Shown: one piece after another, positions 33,653 through 41,653 of the stretch | Position numbering within the stretch: the stretch's first letter is position 1 | Layout of the letters: each line of letters opens with the position of its first letter | From: Flavobacterium crocinum | Lineage (GTDB): Bacteria; Bacteroidota; Bacteroidia; Flavobacteriales; Flavobacteriaceae | Length of the DNA stretch: 64,000 nt | Reading direction: 5' to 3' | Assembly (NCBI RefSeq): GCF_003122385.1 | Contig: NZ_CP029255.1 | Location: forward strand, 5,642,001 to 5,706,000 | The notes under the pieces: generated by a model | Told to the model about the DNA's origin: nothing | Database searches by the model: none | The model's input: the letters and a program-made list of their open reading frames with translations, nothing else | Program-made: the position numbers and the translations under genes

Positions 33653-35053
33653 TTGAAACCTTTTATCCTTAATACCAATTACAAGCAAATTCTGGCAGAC
33701 ACTGTTACGCCGGTTAGTATTTACTTTAAAATCAGAGATAAATTCTCAAACAGTTTATTATTGGAAAGTAGTGATTATCATGGAAATGATAACAGTTTCT
33801 CTTATATCTGCTGTAACCCGATTGCTACTATCAAAATAGAAAATGAGATCATCTCAAAAACTTTCCCTGATGGAACTTCTGAGAAAATTAATATCGATTC
33901 TTCAACAAATATTCCGCAGGTAATTCAGGAATTTTCGGCTCAGTTTAAATCAGAGAAAAATGATTTCAAGTTCATCAACAACGGATTATTTGGATACATT
34001 TCTTATGATGCTGTTCGCTATTTTGAAAAAGTTTCTATTGCAAAAAAAGACAATGCAACTTCAATTCCGGATGTATTTTATGCAGTTTACCAAAACATTA
34101 TTGCCATTAACCACTTCAAAAACGAAGCTTATATTTTCTGCCACAGTTTAGACGGAAAAAATAATATCGCCGAAATTGAGCAGTTACTGCAATCCAGAAA
34201 TATTGCTTCTTATAAATTCTCTAAAGAAGGCGAAGGTTTTTCTAATCTTACTGATGAAGAATTTAAAGAAAATGTGGCTTTAGCTAAAAAACACTGTTAC
34301 AGAGGTGATGTTTTTCAATTGGTTTTATCACGCCGTTTTACACAAGGATTTAAAGGTGACGAATTCAATGTTTACAGAGCTTTAAGAAGCATCAACCCTT
34401 CTCCGTATTTGTTCTTTTTTGATTATGGAGATTTCAAAATATTCGGTTCTTCTCCGGAAGCGCAAATTATTGTAAAAGACAGAAAAGCTGAAATTCATCC
34501 AATTGCAGGAACTTTTAAGAGAACCGGCGATGATGAACGTGACGCACTTTTAGCCAAAGAACTTTCTGAAGATAAAAAAGAAAACAGCGAACACGTAATG
34601 CTGGTTGATTTGGCCAGAAATGATTTAAGTAGAAATGGTCACGATGTAAATGTGGAAAAATACAGAGAAGTTCAGTTTTTCTCTCACGTAATTCACCTGG
34701 TTTCAAAAGTAACAGGACATTTACACGATAAAGCAACAACGATGCAGGTTGTTGCGGATACTTTTCCTGCAGGAACATTAAGCGGCGCTCCAAAACACAG
34801 AGCGATGCAGTTAATTGAAGACTGCGAAAAAACAAACCGTAATTTCTACGGAGGCGCAATTGGTGTTATGGATTTTGATGGAAACTTTAACCACGCGATT
34901 ATGATTCGAACTTTCCTTTCTAAAAATCATCAATTACACTGTCAGGCGGGCGCCGGAATTGTAGCAAGCTCAGATGAAGAAAGCGAAATGCAGGAAGTTT
35001 ACAATAAATTAAGAGCCTTGAATACAGCGCTGGAAATGGCAGAGAAAATTTAG
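33653..35053 (+). CDS. trpE: Anthranilate synthase component I
   Basis: 466 residues from a TTG codon at 33653 giving MKPFILNTNYKQIL, which matches the normal family N-terminus; no in-frame ATG lies between the attenuator and this position. The N-terminal LLESSD element is the tryptophan feedback site. The chorismate-binding C-terminal half has GDVFQLVLSRRFTQ, GSSPEAQIIV, PIAGTFKRTGD and PAGTLSGAPK. It converts chorismate and ammonia to anthranilate with TrpG. Confidence 0.93.
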   Translation: MKPFILNTNYKQILADTVTPVSIYFKIRDKFSNSLLLESSDYHGNDNSFSYICCNPIATIKIENEIISKTFPDGTSEKINIDSSTNIPQVIQEFSAQFKSEKNDFKFINNGLFGYISYDAVRYFEKVSIAKKDNATSIPDVFYAVYQNIIAINHFKNEAYIFCHSLDGKNNIAEIEQLLQSRNIASYKFSKEGEGFSNLTDEEFKENVALAKKHCYRGDVFQLVLSRRFTQGFKGDEFNVYRALRSINPSPYLFFFDYGDFKIFGSSPEAQIIVKDRKAEIHPIAGTFKRTGDDERDALLAKELSEDKKENSEHVMLVDLARNDLSRNGHDVNVEKYREVQFFSHVIHLVSKVTGHLHDKATTMQVVADTFPAGTLSGAPKHRAMQLIEDCEKTNRNFYGGAIGVMDFDGNFNHAIMIRTFLSKNHQLHCQAGAGIVASSDEESEMQEVYNKLRALNTALEMAEKI

Positions 35054-35137
35054 TAATCAGTGTTCCGTTTTTTAGTGTTCAGTGATAGAACCTGAAACTT
35101 TAAACTTGAAACAATTAACAAACAAACTATAAAAACC

Positions 35138-35578
35138 ATGAAAAAAGCAATTTCGATTTTAATTTTAATTATTACTCTGACGTCTTGCAATTCTGAAAAG
35201 AGAAATCCAATTGAAGGAACCTGGCGTCTCATATCGGCTGAAACTACTGAGAAAGATTCAACTTTTTCTACTTTCAACAAAAATACTAAAATGATTAAAA
35301 TAATAAATGAAACTCACTTTGCTTTTCTAAATCATGATTTAAAAAACGGAAAAGATTCAACAACAGCATTATACTTTGCCGGAGGCGGAAAATATACTTT
35401 GAAAGACAGCATTTACACAGAAAATCTGGAGTTTTTCAATAATCGCGACTGGGAAAACAACAAATTTGAATTTGTAGTGAAAGTTCAAAACGACACTTTA
35501 ATTCAAAAGGGAATAGAAAGAGTAGAAAAATTAGGAGTAGATCGTATTATAGTTGAAAAATACGTTCGAGAAAAATAA
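35138..35578 (+). CDS. Small lipoprotein (lipocalin-like) inserted in the trp operon
   Basis: 146 residues with lipobox LTSC, acylated Cys17. The mature part begins NSEKRNPIEGTWRLISAETTEK; the GTWRL motif and following beta strands resemble lipocalin-like domains of Bacteroidota lipoproteins. It lies between trpE and trpG in the same direction, 85 nt after trpE and 67 nt before trpG, with no terminator or -7 box seen between. It would thus be under trp attenuation, although a tryptophan role is not obvious. Confidence 0.75.
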   Translation: MKKAISILILIITLTSCNSEKRNPIEGTWRLISAETTEKDSTFSTFNKNTKMIKIINETHFAFLNHDLKNGKDSTTALYFAGGGKYTLKDSIYTENLEFFNNRDWENNKFEFVVKVQNDTLIQKGIERVEKLGVDRIIVEKYVREK

Positions 35579-35610
35579 AATTTAGTTGCCAGTCTCAGTT
35601 TTCAGTAAAA

Positions 35611-35640
35611 AACTTAGTATCTCAGAAACTTAGAACCTTA
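35611..35640 (+). repeat. Dispersed TTAG-type short repeat directly before trpG
   Basis: CTTAG words (ACTTAGTATCTCAGAAACTTAG and further) with about 11-nt spacing; the repeat passes into an A-run that ends at the trpG start codon. Confidence 0.6.
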
Positions 35641-35645
35641 AAAAA

Positions 35646-36212
35646 ATGAAAAAGATTTTAGTTATAGACAATTACGATAGTTTCACTTACAATTTAGTGC
35701 ACTATTTAGAAGATTTAAACTGTGAAGTTACTGTTTACAGAAACGATGAATTTGATATTGATGAAATTGCGTCATTCGAAAAAATATTACTTTCTCCAGG
35801 GCCAGGAATTCCGGATGAAGCAGGTTTATTAAAAGCAGTAATCGAAAAATACAGTCCAACAAAAAGTATTCTTGGCGTTTGCTTAGGACAACAAGCAATT
35901 GGCGAAGTTTTCGGCGGAACACTTTCAAATCTTGATAAAGTATATCATGGCGTTTCGACAAATGTAAAAACAGTTGTTGACGATGAAATTCTGTTTGAAG
36001 GATTAGGAAAAGAATTTGAAGTTGGAAGATACCATTCCTGGGTTGTAGATACAAATCTTCCCGATGAACTTGAAGCGACTTCTTTTGATGAAAACGGTCA
36101 GGTAATGTCTTTAAGACACAAAAATTATGATGTTCGAGGCGTTCAATTCCACCCGGAAAGTGTACTAACACCAAACGGAAAAAAAATGTTAGAGAATTGG
36201 GTGAAGAGTTAG
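35646..36212 (+). CDS. trpG: Anthranilate synthase component II (glutamine amidotransferase)
   Basis: 188-residue class I glutamine amidotransferase. Catalytic Cys79 is in LGVCLGQQAIGE; the His and Glu of the triad are in VQFHPESVLT near residue 170. SPGPGIPDEAG forms the oxyanion part. It supplies ammonia from glutamine to TrpE in the cytoplasm. It is a free-standing subunit, not fused with TrpD. Confidence 0.95.
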   Translation: MKKILVIDNYDSFTYNLVHYLEDLNCEVTVYRNDEFDIDEIASFEKILLSPGPGIPDEAGLLKAVIEKYSPTKSILGVCLGQQAIGEVFGGTLSNLDKVYHGVSTNVKTVVDDEILFEGLGKEFEVGRYHSWVVDTNLPDELEATSFDENGQVMSLRHKNYDVRGVQFHPESVLTPNGKKMLENWVKS

Positions 36213-36275
36213 TGATCAGTGTTCAGTCCCGAAACTTCGGGATAGTATTCAGTCACAGTTTACAGTCACAGTAAA

Positions 36276-36311
36276 AACTTAGAACCTTAGTCTCTTAGCA
36301 ACTTAGAATCT
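36276..36311 (+). repeat. Dispersed TTAG-type short repeat directly before trpD
   Basis: A row of CTTAG units (AACTTAGAACCTTAGTCTCT and further) follows CAGTCACAG/TACAGTCACAG words and ends in an A-run at the trpD ATG. Spacer 36213-36319 has no gene. Confidence 0.65.
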
Positions 36312-36319
36312 TTAAAAAA

Positions 36320-37312
36320 ATGAAAACTATATTAAACAAATTAATCAATCACGAAGTGCTTTCTAAAGAAGAAGCAAAACAAGTATTGATTAATATTTCA
36401 AGCGGTCAATATAATCCAAGCCAGATTTCGGCATTTTTGACCGTATTTATGATGCGAAGCATTACAATCGATGAACTTTCGGGCTTTCGTGAAGCTTTAT
36501 TGGAATTATGCATTCGTGTCGATTTATCAGCCTATAATACTATCGATTTATGTGGAACCGGTGGTGACGGAAAAGATACTTTTAATATCTCGACTTTAGC
36601 TTCATTTGTTTCAGCAGGAGCCGGAATTAAAATCGCTAAACACGGAAATTACGGAGTTTCATCTATTTCAGGATCCAGCAACGTAATGGAAAAAATGGGA
36701 ATTAAATTCAGCAACGATCCTGACTTTTTAGAAAAATGTATCGATCAGGCCGGAGTTTGCGTTTTACACGCTCCCCTATTTCACCCAGCGATGAAAAATG
36801 TAGGACCAATCAGAAAAGAACTGGCTGTAAAAACCTTCTTTAATATGTTGGGACCAATGGTAAATCCTTCATTTCCACAAAATCAACTGGTTGGTGTTTT
36901 CAACTTAGAGCTGGCAAGAATGTATGCCTATTTATACCAAAATACAGATGTTAATTTCACCATCTTACATTCGCTTGACGGATATGATGAAATTTCATTA
37001 ACAGGTCCAACAAAAACCATTTCCAACCACATGGAGGGAATGTTAAATCCGGAAGATTTTGGTGTTCATCTTTTATCACAAACTGAAATTGAAGGCGGAA
37101 AAACAATCGAAGAATCGGCTGAAATTTTTACGAATATTATTTCAGGAAAAGGAACAGAAGCACAAAACAATGTAGTTTGCGCCAATGCGGCAATGGCAAT
37201 CGCAACCGTTACAAAATGTTCTCCAAAAGAAGGTTTTGAATTAGCGAAAGAAAGTTTATTATCTGGGAAAGGTCATCAAGCATTAAAAAAATTACAAGAT
37301 TTAAGTAAATAA
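36320..37312 (+). CDS. trpD: Anthranilate phosphoribosyltransferase
   Basis: 330 residues. The PRPP-binding motif DLCGTGGDGKDTFNISTL (about 73-90) and KHGNYGVSSISGSSNVMEKMG are diagnostic; the second conserved block VGPIRKELAVKTFFNMLGP follows. It joins anthranilate to PRPP, the second step of tryptophan synthesis. It follows trpG with a 107-nt repeat-filled spacer and is followed by trpC. Confidence 0.95.
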   Translation: MKTILNKLINHEVLSKEEAKQVLINISSGQYNPSQISAFLTVFMMRSITIDELSGFREALLELCIRVDLSAYNTIDLCGTGGDGKDTFNISTLASFVSAGAGIKIAKHGNYGVSSISGSSNVMEKMGIKFSNDPDFLEKCIDQAGVCVLHAPLFHPAMKNVGPIRKELAVKTFFNMLGPMVNPSFPQNQLVGVFNLELARMYAYLYQNTDVNFTILHSLDGYDEISLTGPTKTISNHMEGMLNPEDFGVHLLSQTEIEGGKTIEESAEIFTNIISGKGTEAQNNVVCANAAMAIATVTKCSPKEGFELAKESLLSGKGHQALKKLQDLSK

Positions 37313-37384
37313 AAACAAACACAAATTTCACGAATTAGCACCAATAAATTTGTGCCTTTTTGACTTCGTGGCAAAACAACAACA

Positions 37385-38170
37385 ATGAACATTTTAGATA
37401 AAATAATAATAGATAAAAAACGAGAAGTCATTCTGAAGAAATCAATTATTCCGGTTTCTCAGTTGGAAGCTTCTGTATTTTTTGGAAAACAAACTATTTC
37501 TTTAAGTCAGAAATTAAAAGAAAGTAACTCTGGAATTATTGCTGAACACAAACGCCGTTCTCCTTCAAAATCAATCATCAACAATAATTTTACCGTTGAA
37601 GAAGTAGTAAAAGGTTATGAAGCTGCTGGTGCCTGTGGAATCTCAGTTTTAACCGATGGAAAATATTTCGGTGGATCTTTAGATGATTTACTTTTGGCAA
37701 GAGCTTCTGTAAATATTCCGCTTTTGCGAAAAGAGTTTATTGTAGACGAATACCAAATCCTTGAAGCCAAAGCACACGGCGCAGATTTAATTTTATTAAT
37801 CGCAGCAGTTTTAACCCGAGAAGAAATAAAATCTTTATCTGAATTTGCTAAAAAATTAGGTTTAGAAGTTTTACTGGAAGTTCATAATCAGGAAGAATTA
37901 GAAAAATCAATTATGCCAACATTGGACATGATTGGCGTGAATAACAGAAACCTGAAAACATTTGAAGTAAGTTTAGATTTCAGTAAAGATTTAGCATCTC
38001 AAATTCCTGACGATTTTGTAAAAGTTTCAGAAAGCGGTATTTCATCAGTAGAAGCCATTCAGGAACTAAAACCTTACGGTTACAAAGGTTTTTTGATTGG
38101 GGAAAACTTCATGAAAACCGATAACGCGGGACAAGCCGCAACGGAATTCATCAATCAAATAAACCAATAA
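37385..38170 (+). CDS. trpC: Indole-3-glycerol phosphate synthase
   Basis: 261-residue TIM barrel. SGIIAEHKRRSPSKSII carries the catalytic Lys near 56; LRKEFIVDEYQI, MIGVNNRNLKTFEV and SESGISS are the further active-site strands. It closes the indole ring from carboxyphenylaminodeoxyribulose phosphate. It is a separate gene, not a TrpC-TrpF fusion. A 72-nt spacer with a CACGAATTAGCAC/TTCGTGGC repeat lies before it. Confidence 0.95.
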   Translation: MNILDKIIIDKKREVILKKSIIPVSQLEASVFFGKQTISLSQKLKESNSGIIAEHKRRSPSKSIINNNFTVEEVVKGYEAAGACGISVLTDGKYFGGSLDDLLLARASVNIPLLRKEFIVDEYQILEAKAHGADLILLIAAVLTREEIKSLSEFAKKLGLEVLLEVHNQEELEKSIMPTLDMIGVNNRNLKTFEVSLDFSKDLASQIPDDFVKVSESGISSVEAIQELKPYGYKGFLIGENFMKTDNAGQAATEFINQINQ

Positions 38171-38271
38171 GATTTGCCACAAAGTCACAAAGGCGCAAAT
38201 CTAATTTTTACTGGTTTGCAAAATAAAAAACTTTGTGTCTTGGTGTCTTTGCGGCAAAAAACAAATAAAAA

Positions 38272-38298
38272 AACTTAGTGTCTTAGCGCCTTCGTGGC
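38272..38298 (+). repeat. Mixed dispersed repeat in the trpC-trpF spacer
   Basis: The 146-nt spacer 38171-38316 holds TTTGCCACAAAGTCACAAAG, then CTTTGTGTCTTGG and CTTTGCGGCA words in inverted sense, and finally a CTTAGTGTCTTAGCGCC unit. It mixes two of the repeat families seen elsewhere and ends in A-rich sequence before trpF. Confidence 0.55.
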
Positions 38299-38316
38299 AA
38301 AAAACAAATAAAAAAA

Positions 38317-38949
38317 ATGAAACTTAAAATATGCGGTATGAAATATCCTGAAAACATTCTCGAAGTAGGCGCGCTGTTGCCTGACTATATGGGATTTATT
38401 TTCTGGGAAAAATCCGCGCGATATTTTAACGGAACGATTCCTGAGCTTATAAAAACAGTCAAAAAAGTAGGTGTTTTTGTAGATCAGAGTCAGGAAGATA
38501 TTCTGGAGAAAGTCGGAAAATACAATTTACAAGCGGTTCAGTTACACGGACATGAATCCGTTGAATTTTTATCAGAACTAAAAAATCAATTACCTAAAAA
38601 AGTCGAAATTATAAAAGTATTTTCAGCCGATGAAAATTTCGATTTTGAAGTCATAAAACCTTTTGAGCCGGTCTGCGATTATTTTTTGTTTGACACCAAA
38701 GGAAAACTTCCAGGCGGCAACGGAACAACTTTTGACTGGACCATATTAAAAAAATACAATTCCAAGAAACCTTTCTTTTTAAGCGGTGGCATTGGAATGA
38801 AGGAATTAAAAGCCATTGAAGAAATCTCAAAAACCAATTTACCAATCTACGCTGTTGATGTAAATAGTAAATTTGAAATTGAACCAGGGCTGAAAAACAG
38901 AAATTTATTTAGCAATTTCAAACGAAAATTTGACGTTGCCAACTTTTAA
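38317..38949 (+). CDS. trpF: Phosphoribosylanthranilate isomerase
   Basis: 210-residue TIM barrel. The catalytic Cys6 is in LKICGMK, the catalytic Asp in FLFDTKGKLPGGNG; VQLHGHES and AVDVNSKFEIEPG complete the family pattern. It isomerises phosphoribosylanthranilate. It ends 11 nt before trpB. Confidence 0.94.
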   Translation: MKLKICGMKYPENILEVGALLPDYMGFIFWEKSARYFNGTIPELIKTVKKVGVFVDQSQEDILEKVGKYNLQAVQLHGHESVEFLSELKNQLPKKVEIIKVFSADENFDFEVIKPFEPVCDYFLFDTKGKLPGGNGTTFDWTILKKYNSKKPFFLSGGIGMKELKAIEEISKTNLPIYAVDVNSKFEIEPGLKNRNLFSNFKRKFDVANF

Positions 38950-38960
38950 AATTTAAAAAA

Positions 38961-40142
38961 ATGAGTTTTAACGTTAACGAAAAAGGATATTACGGAGAAT
39001 TTGGAGGAGCTTACATTCCGGAAATGTTATATCCGAATGTAGAAGAATTACGCCAAAAATACTTAAGCATTATGGACGAACCTGATTTTAAAGCAGAGTT
39101 CAACCAACTGCTTAAAGATTATGTGGGACGCCCTAGCCCATTGTATTTTGCAAAACGCTTATCTGAAAAATACAACACAAAAGTCTATCTAAAAAGAGAA
39201 GATTTAAATCATACCGGAGCACACAAAGTAAACAATACTATCGGACAGATTTTATTAGCTAAACGTCTGGGTAAAAAAAGAATCATTGCGGAAACCGGCG
39301 CTGGTCAGCATGGTGTGGCGACTGCAACAGTTTGTGCTTTAATGGGAATCGAATGTATTGTTTATATGGGAGAAATTGACATTGCACGTCAGGCTCCAAA
39401 CGTAGCTCGTATGAAAATGTTAGGTGCTGAAGTTCGTCCGGCACTTTCAGGCTCTCGTACTTTAAAAGATGCTACAAACGAAGCGATTCGTGATTGGATT
39501 AACAATCCTGTCGATACACATTATATCATTGGTTCGGCAATTGGACCGCATCCATATCCGGATATGGTGACTCGTTTTCAGAGTATTATTTCAGAAGAAA
39601 TAAAATGGCAGTTAAAAGAAAAAGAAGGTCGCGAGAATCCTGATTATGTAGTGGCTTGTATTGGCGGCGGAAGTAATGCTGCCGGAACTTATTATCATTT
39701 TTTACACGAACCGGAAGTTGGAATTATTGCAGTTGAGGCAGCCGGAAAAGGTGTTGACAGCGGTCATAGTGCAGCTACAAGTAAATTAGGAAAAGTTGGA
39801 ATTATCCACGGCTGTAAAACGCTGTTGATGCAGACAACAGATGGACAAATTACAGAACCGTATTCTATTTCTGCCGGTTTAGATTATCCTGGAGTTGGCC
39901 CATTGCACGCGCATTTAGCACAAACTGGACGTGGGGAATTTTTCTCTGTAACCGATGATGATGCCATGAATGCCGGTCTTCAATTAACTAAACTAGAAGG
40001 TATAATTCCGGCAATAGAAAGTGCTCATGCTTTTGCAGTTTTGGATCAAAAGAAATTCAAACCAGAAGATATTGTAGTGATCAGTCTTTCGGGTCGTGGC
40101 GATAAAGATTTAGATAATTATATTGATTACTTTAAATTGTAA
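38961..40142 (+). CDS. trpB: Tryptophan synthase beta chain
   Basis: 393 residues. The pyridoxal-phosphate Lys89 is in NHTGAHKVNNTIGQ; ETGAGQHGVATATV and CIGGGSNAAGTYYHF bind substrate and cofactor phosphate. It condenses indole with serine to give tryptophan, receiving indole from TrpA. It has the normal TrpB1 length and start. Confidence 0.96.
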   Translation: MSFNVNEKGYYGEFGGAYIPEMLYPNVEELRQKYLSIMDEPDFKAEFNQLLKDYVGRPSPLYFAKRLSEKYNTKVYLKREDLNHTGAHKVNNTIGQILLAKRLGKKRIIAETGAGQHGVATATVCALMGIECIVYMGEIDIARQAPNVARMKMLGAEVRPALSGSRTLKDATNEAIRDWINNPVDTHYIIGSAIGPHPYPDMVTRFQSIISEEIKWQLKEKEGRENPDYVVACIGGGSNAAGTYYHFLHEPEVGIIAVEAAGKGVDSGHSAATSKLGKVGIIHGCKTLLMQTTDGQITEPYSISAGLDYPGVGPLHAHLAQTGRGEFFSVTDDDAMNAGLQLTKLEGIIPAIESAHAFAVLDQKKFKPEDIVVISLSGRGDKDLDNYIDYFKL

Positions 40143-40212
40143 TAAAAATTGTAATTTGGACGTTGGTTTTTAAAATCACCAACGCTAACAAATAACGAGA
40201 AAAATCATAATT

Positions 40213-40533
40213 ATGGAACTATTATTCTCATACGGAACACTAAGATCGAAACAAATTCAGATGCAGATTTTTAATAAAGTTTTAGTTGGAACTCAAGATC
40301 AAATATTGGGTTACAAACTAAAAAGTTTACAAATAGAGGAGGAATTTGGAATGGCTGATTATGTTGTTGCAGTACCTAGCGAAAATCTGGAAGACATTAT
40401 ACATGGTGCTGTTTTCGAAGTGACTAATAATGAATTATTAAAAGTCGATCAGTTTGAATCTAATTCCTATAAAAGAGTTCAGGTCAAACTAAAATCGGGA
40501 AGAACGGCGTGGATTTATACGGAAAATAAATAA
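40213..40533 (+). CDS. AIG2/gamma-glutamylcyclotransferase-like protein in the trp operon
   Basis: 106 residues with the start motif LFSYGTLRSKQIQ (YGTL is the family signature) and a late FESNSYKRVQVKLKSG block containing the Glu expected at the active site of gamma-glutamylcyclotransferase-like folds. The natural substrate is unknown. It lies 70 nt after trpB and 69 nt before trpA, so it splits the two tryptophan synthase subunits, which are normally adjacent. Confidence 0.82.
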   Translation: MELLFSYGTLRSKQIQMQIFNKVLVGTQDQILGYKLKSLQIEEEFGMADYVVAVPSENLEDIIHGAVFEVTNNELLKVDQFESNSYKRVQVKLKSGRTAWIYTENK

Positions 40534-40558
40534 TCGCTAAATATATTACGATAAAAAA

Positions 40559-40585
40559 CTTAACCGATTTTGGAAATCGGTTAAG
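40559..40585. other. 12-bp hairpin between the AIG2-like gene and trpA
   Basis: CTTAACCGATTT-TGG-AAATCGGTTAAG. In the direction of the operon it is followed by A-rich, not T-rich, sequence, so it is a poor intrinsic terminator for the plus strand; on the minus strand it would have a T-run. It may act as an mRNA processing or stability element before trpA. Confidence 0.6.
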
Positions 40586-40602
40586 ATAAAAAATACATAT
40601 TA

Positions 40603-41364
40603 ATGAACAGAATAACTCAAAAATTACAAGAAGATAAAAAGATCCTTTCGATTTATTTTTCTGCAGGTTATCCCAACTTAAATGATACGGTGCAGATTAT
40701 TCAGGATTTAGAAAAAAACGGAGTTGATTTAATCGAAATCGGACTTCCATTTAGCGATCCTTTGGCAGATGGACCAACGATTCAGGCGAGTTCGACTCAG
40801 GCACTTCATAACGGAATGACGACTCAGATTCTTTTTGATCAGCTAAAGAACATTCGCGAAAGCGTAAAAATTCCGTTGATTATTATGGGATATTTTAATC
40901 CGATGTTACAATATGGTGTCGAAGCTTTCTGTAAAAAATGCGCAGAAATTGGAATCGACGGTTTAATTATTCCGGATCTTCCGGTTGACGTTTACGCCGA
41001 CGAATACAAAGCTATTTTTGAAAAATATGGTTTAATCAATGTGTTTTTGATTACACCTCAAACTTCAGACGAAAGAATTCGTTTTATCGACAGCGTTTCA
41101 AACGGATTTATCTATATGGTAAGTTCTGCAAGTGTTACAGGTTCTCAATCTGGTTTTGGAAATACTCAGGAAACTTATTTCGAAAGAATTGGAGCAATGA
41201 ATTTGAAAAATCCTCAAATTGTTGGTTTTGGAATTTCGAATAAAGAAACGTTCAATCAGGCAACAAAATATGCTAAAGGTGCTATTATTGGGAGTGCTTT
41301 TATCAAACATTTAAGCGAAAGCGGAAGCGGAAAAATTGCAGAATTTGTTGGAGGGATTCGATAG
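40603..41364 (+). CDS. trpA: Tryptophan synthase alpha chain
   Basis: 253-residue TIM barrel. Catalytic Glu45 and Asp56 lie in IEIGLPFSDPLADGP; GIDGLIIPDLPVD, SSASVTGSQSGF and GFGISNKE are the other family blocks. It splits indole-glycerol phosphate and passes indole to TrpB. It is the last gene of the operon, followed by an inverted repeat element and a terminator. Confidence 0.95.
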   Translation: MNRITQKLQEDKKILSIYFSAGYPNLNDTVQIIQDLEKNGVDLIEIGLPFSDPLADGPTIQASSTQALHNGMTTQILFDQLKNIRESVKIPLIIMGYFNPMLQYGVEAFCKKCAEIGIDGLIIPDLPVDVYADEYKAIFEKYGLINVFLITPQTSDERIRFIDSVSNGFIYMVSSASVTGSQSGFGNTQETYFERIGAMNLKNPQIVGFGISNKETFNQATKYAKGAIIGSAFIKHLSESGSGKIAEFVGGIR

Positions 41365-41397
41365 TTAAATTCAAATTGAGAAATTTTATTCGCGTAG

Positions 41398-41501
41398 TTT
41401 GTCATTTCGACGAAGGAGAAATCTCCATAAGTAGCTCTACAAAGATTGATACACTTTACGGATAATCGTCTTGGAGATTTCTCCTTCGTCGAAATGACAA
41501 A
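41398..41501. repeat. 104-bp element with perfect 30-bp inverted arms (TCATTTCGACG family, copy 2)
   Basis: Arms 41398-41427 and 41472-41501 are exact reverse complements; the centre is 44 nt. Arm core TCATTTCGACGAAGGAGAAA differs from copy 1 (23807) by two inserted bases and an A/T change. It lies between the trpA stop codon and the operon terminator, so it is transcribed as part of the trp mRNA. Confidence 0.85.
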
Positions 41502-41515
41502 ACTATGTGGGAAGA

Positions 41516-41545
41516 AAGCTGAAATACAATTTCAGCTTTTTTTTT
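41516..41545 (+). terminator. Terminator of the trp operon
   Basis: AAGCTGAAAT-ACA-ATTTCAGCTT, 10-bp stem with a 3-nt loop followed by seven T residues. Confidence 0.92.
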
Positions 41546-41594
41546 GCTCAAAATTATCGAAACCGTTTTATGTTAATATTATGTTAAAATAAAA

Positions 41595-41632
41595 TTAAAC
41601 AAGCGTTTAAATTAAACAACTGTTTAATTTTG
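41595..41632 (+). promoter_or_regulatory. Promoter with two tandem TetR operators
   Basis: Two copies of TTAAAC-N4-GTTTAA at 41595-41610 and 41612-41627, 17 bp apart. The -7 box TAATTTTG (41625-41632) overlaps the second copy. The regulator gene starts 22 nt downstream. Such a layout fits autorepression by the TetR protein. Confidence 0.78.
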
Positions 41633-41653
41633 CATCTGATTAGAAACAATACC

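Noticed and set aside
35728..36174. 148-codon minus-strand frame opposite trpG
   Set aside because: Shadow of trpG, whose frame has all the amidotransferase motifs; the opposite frame is rich in His, Leu and Gln as expected for an antisense shadow.
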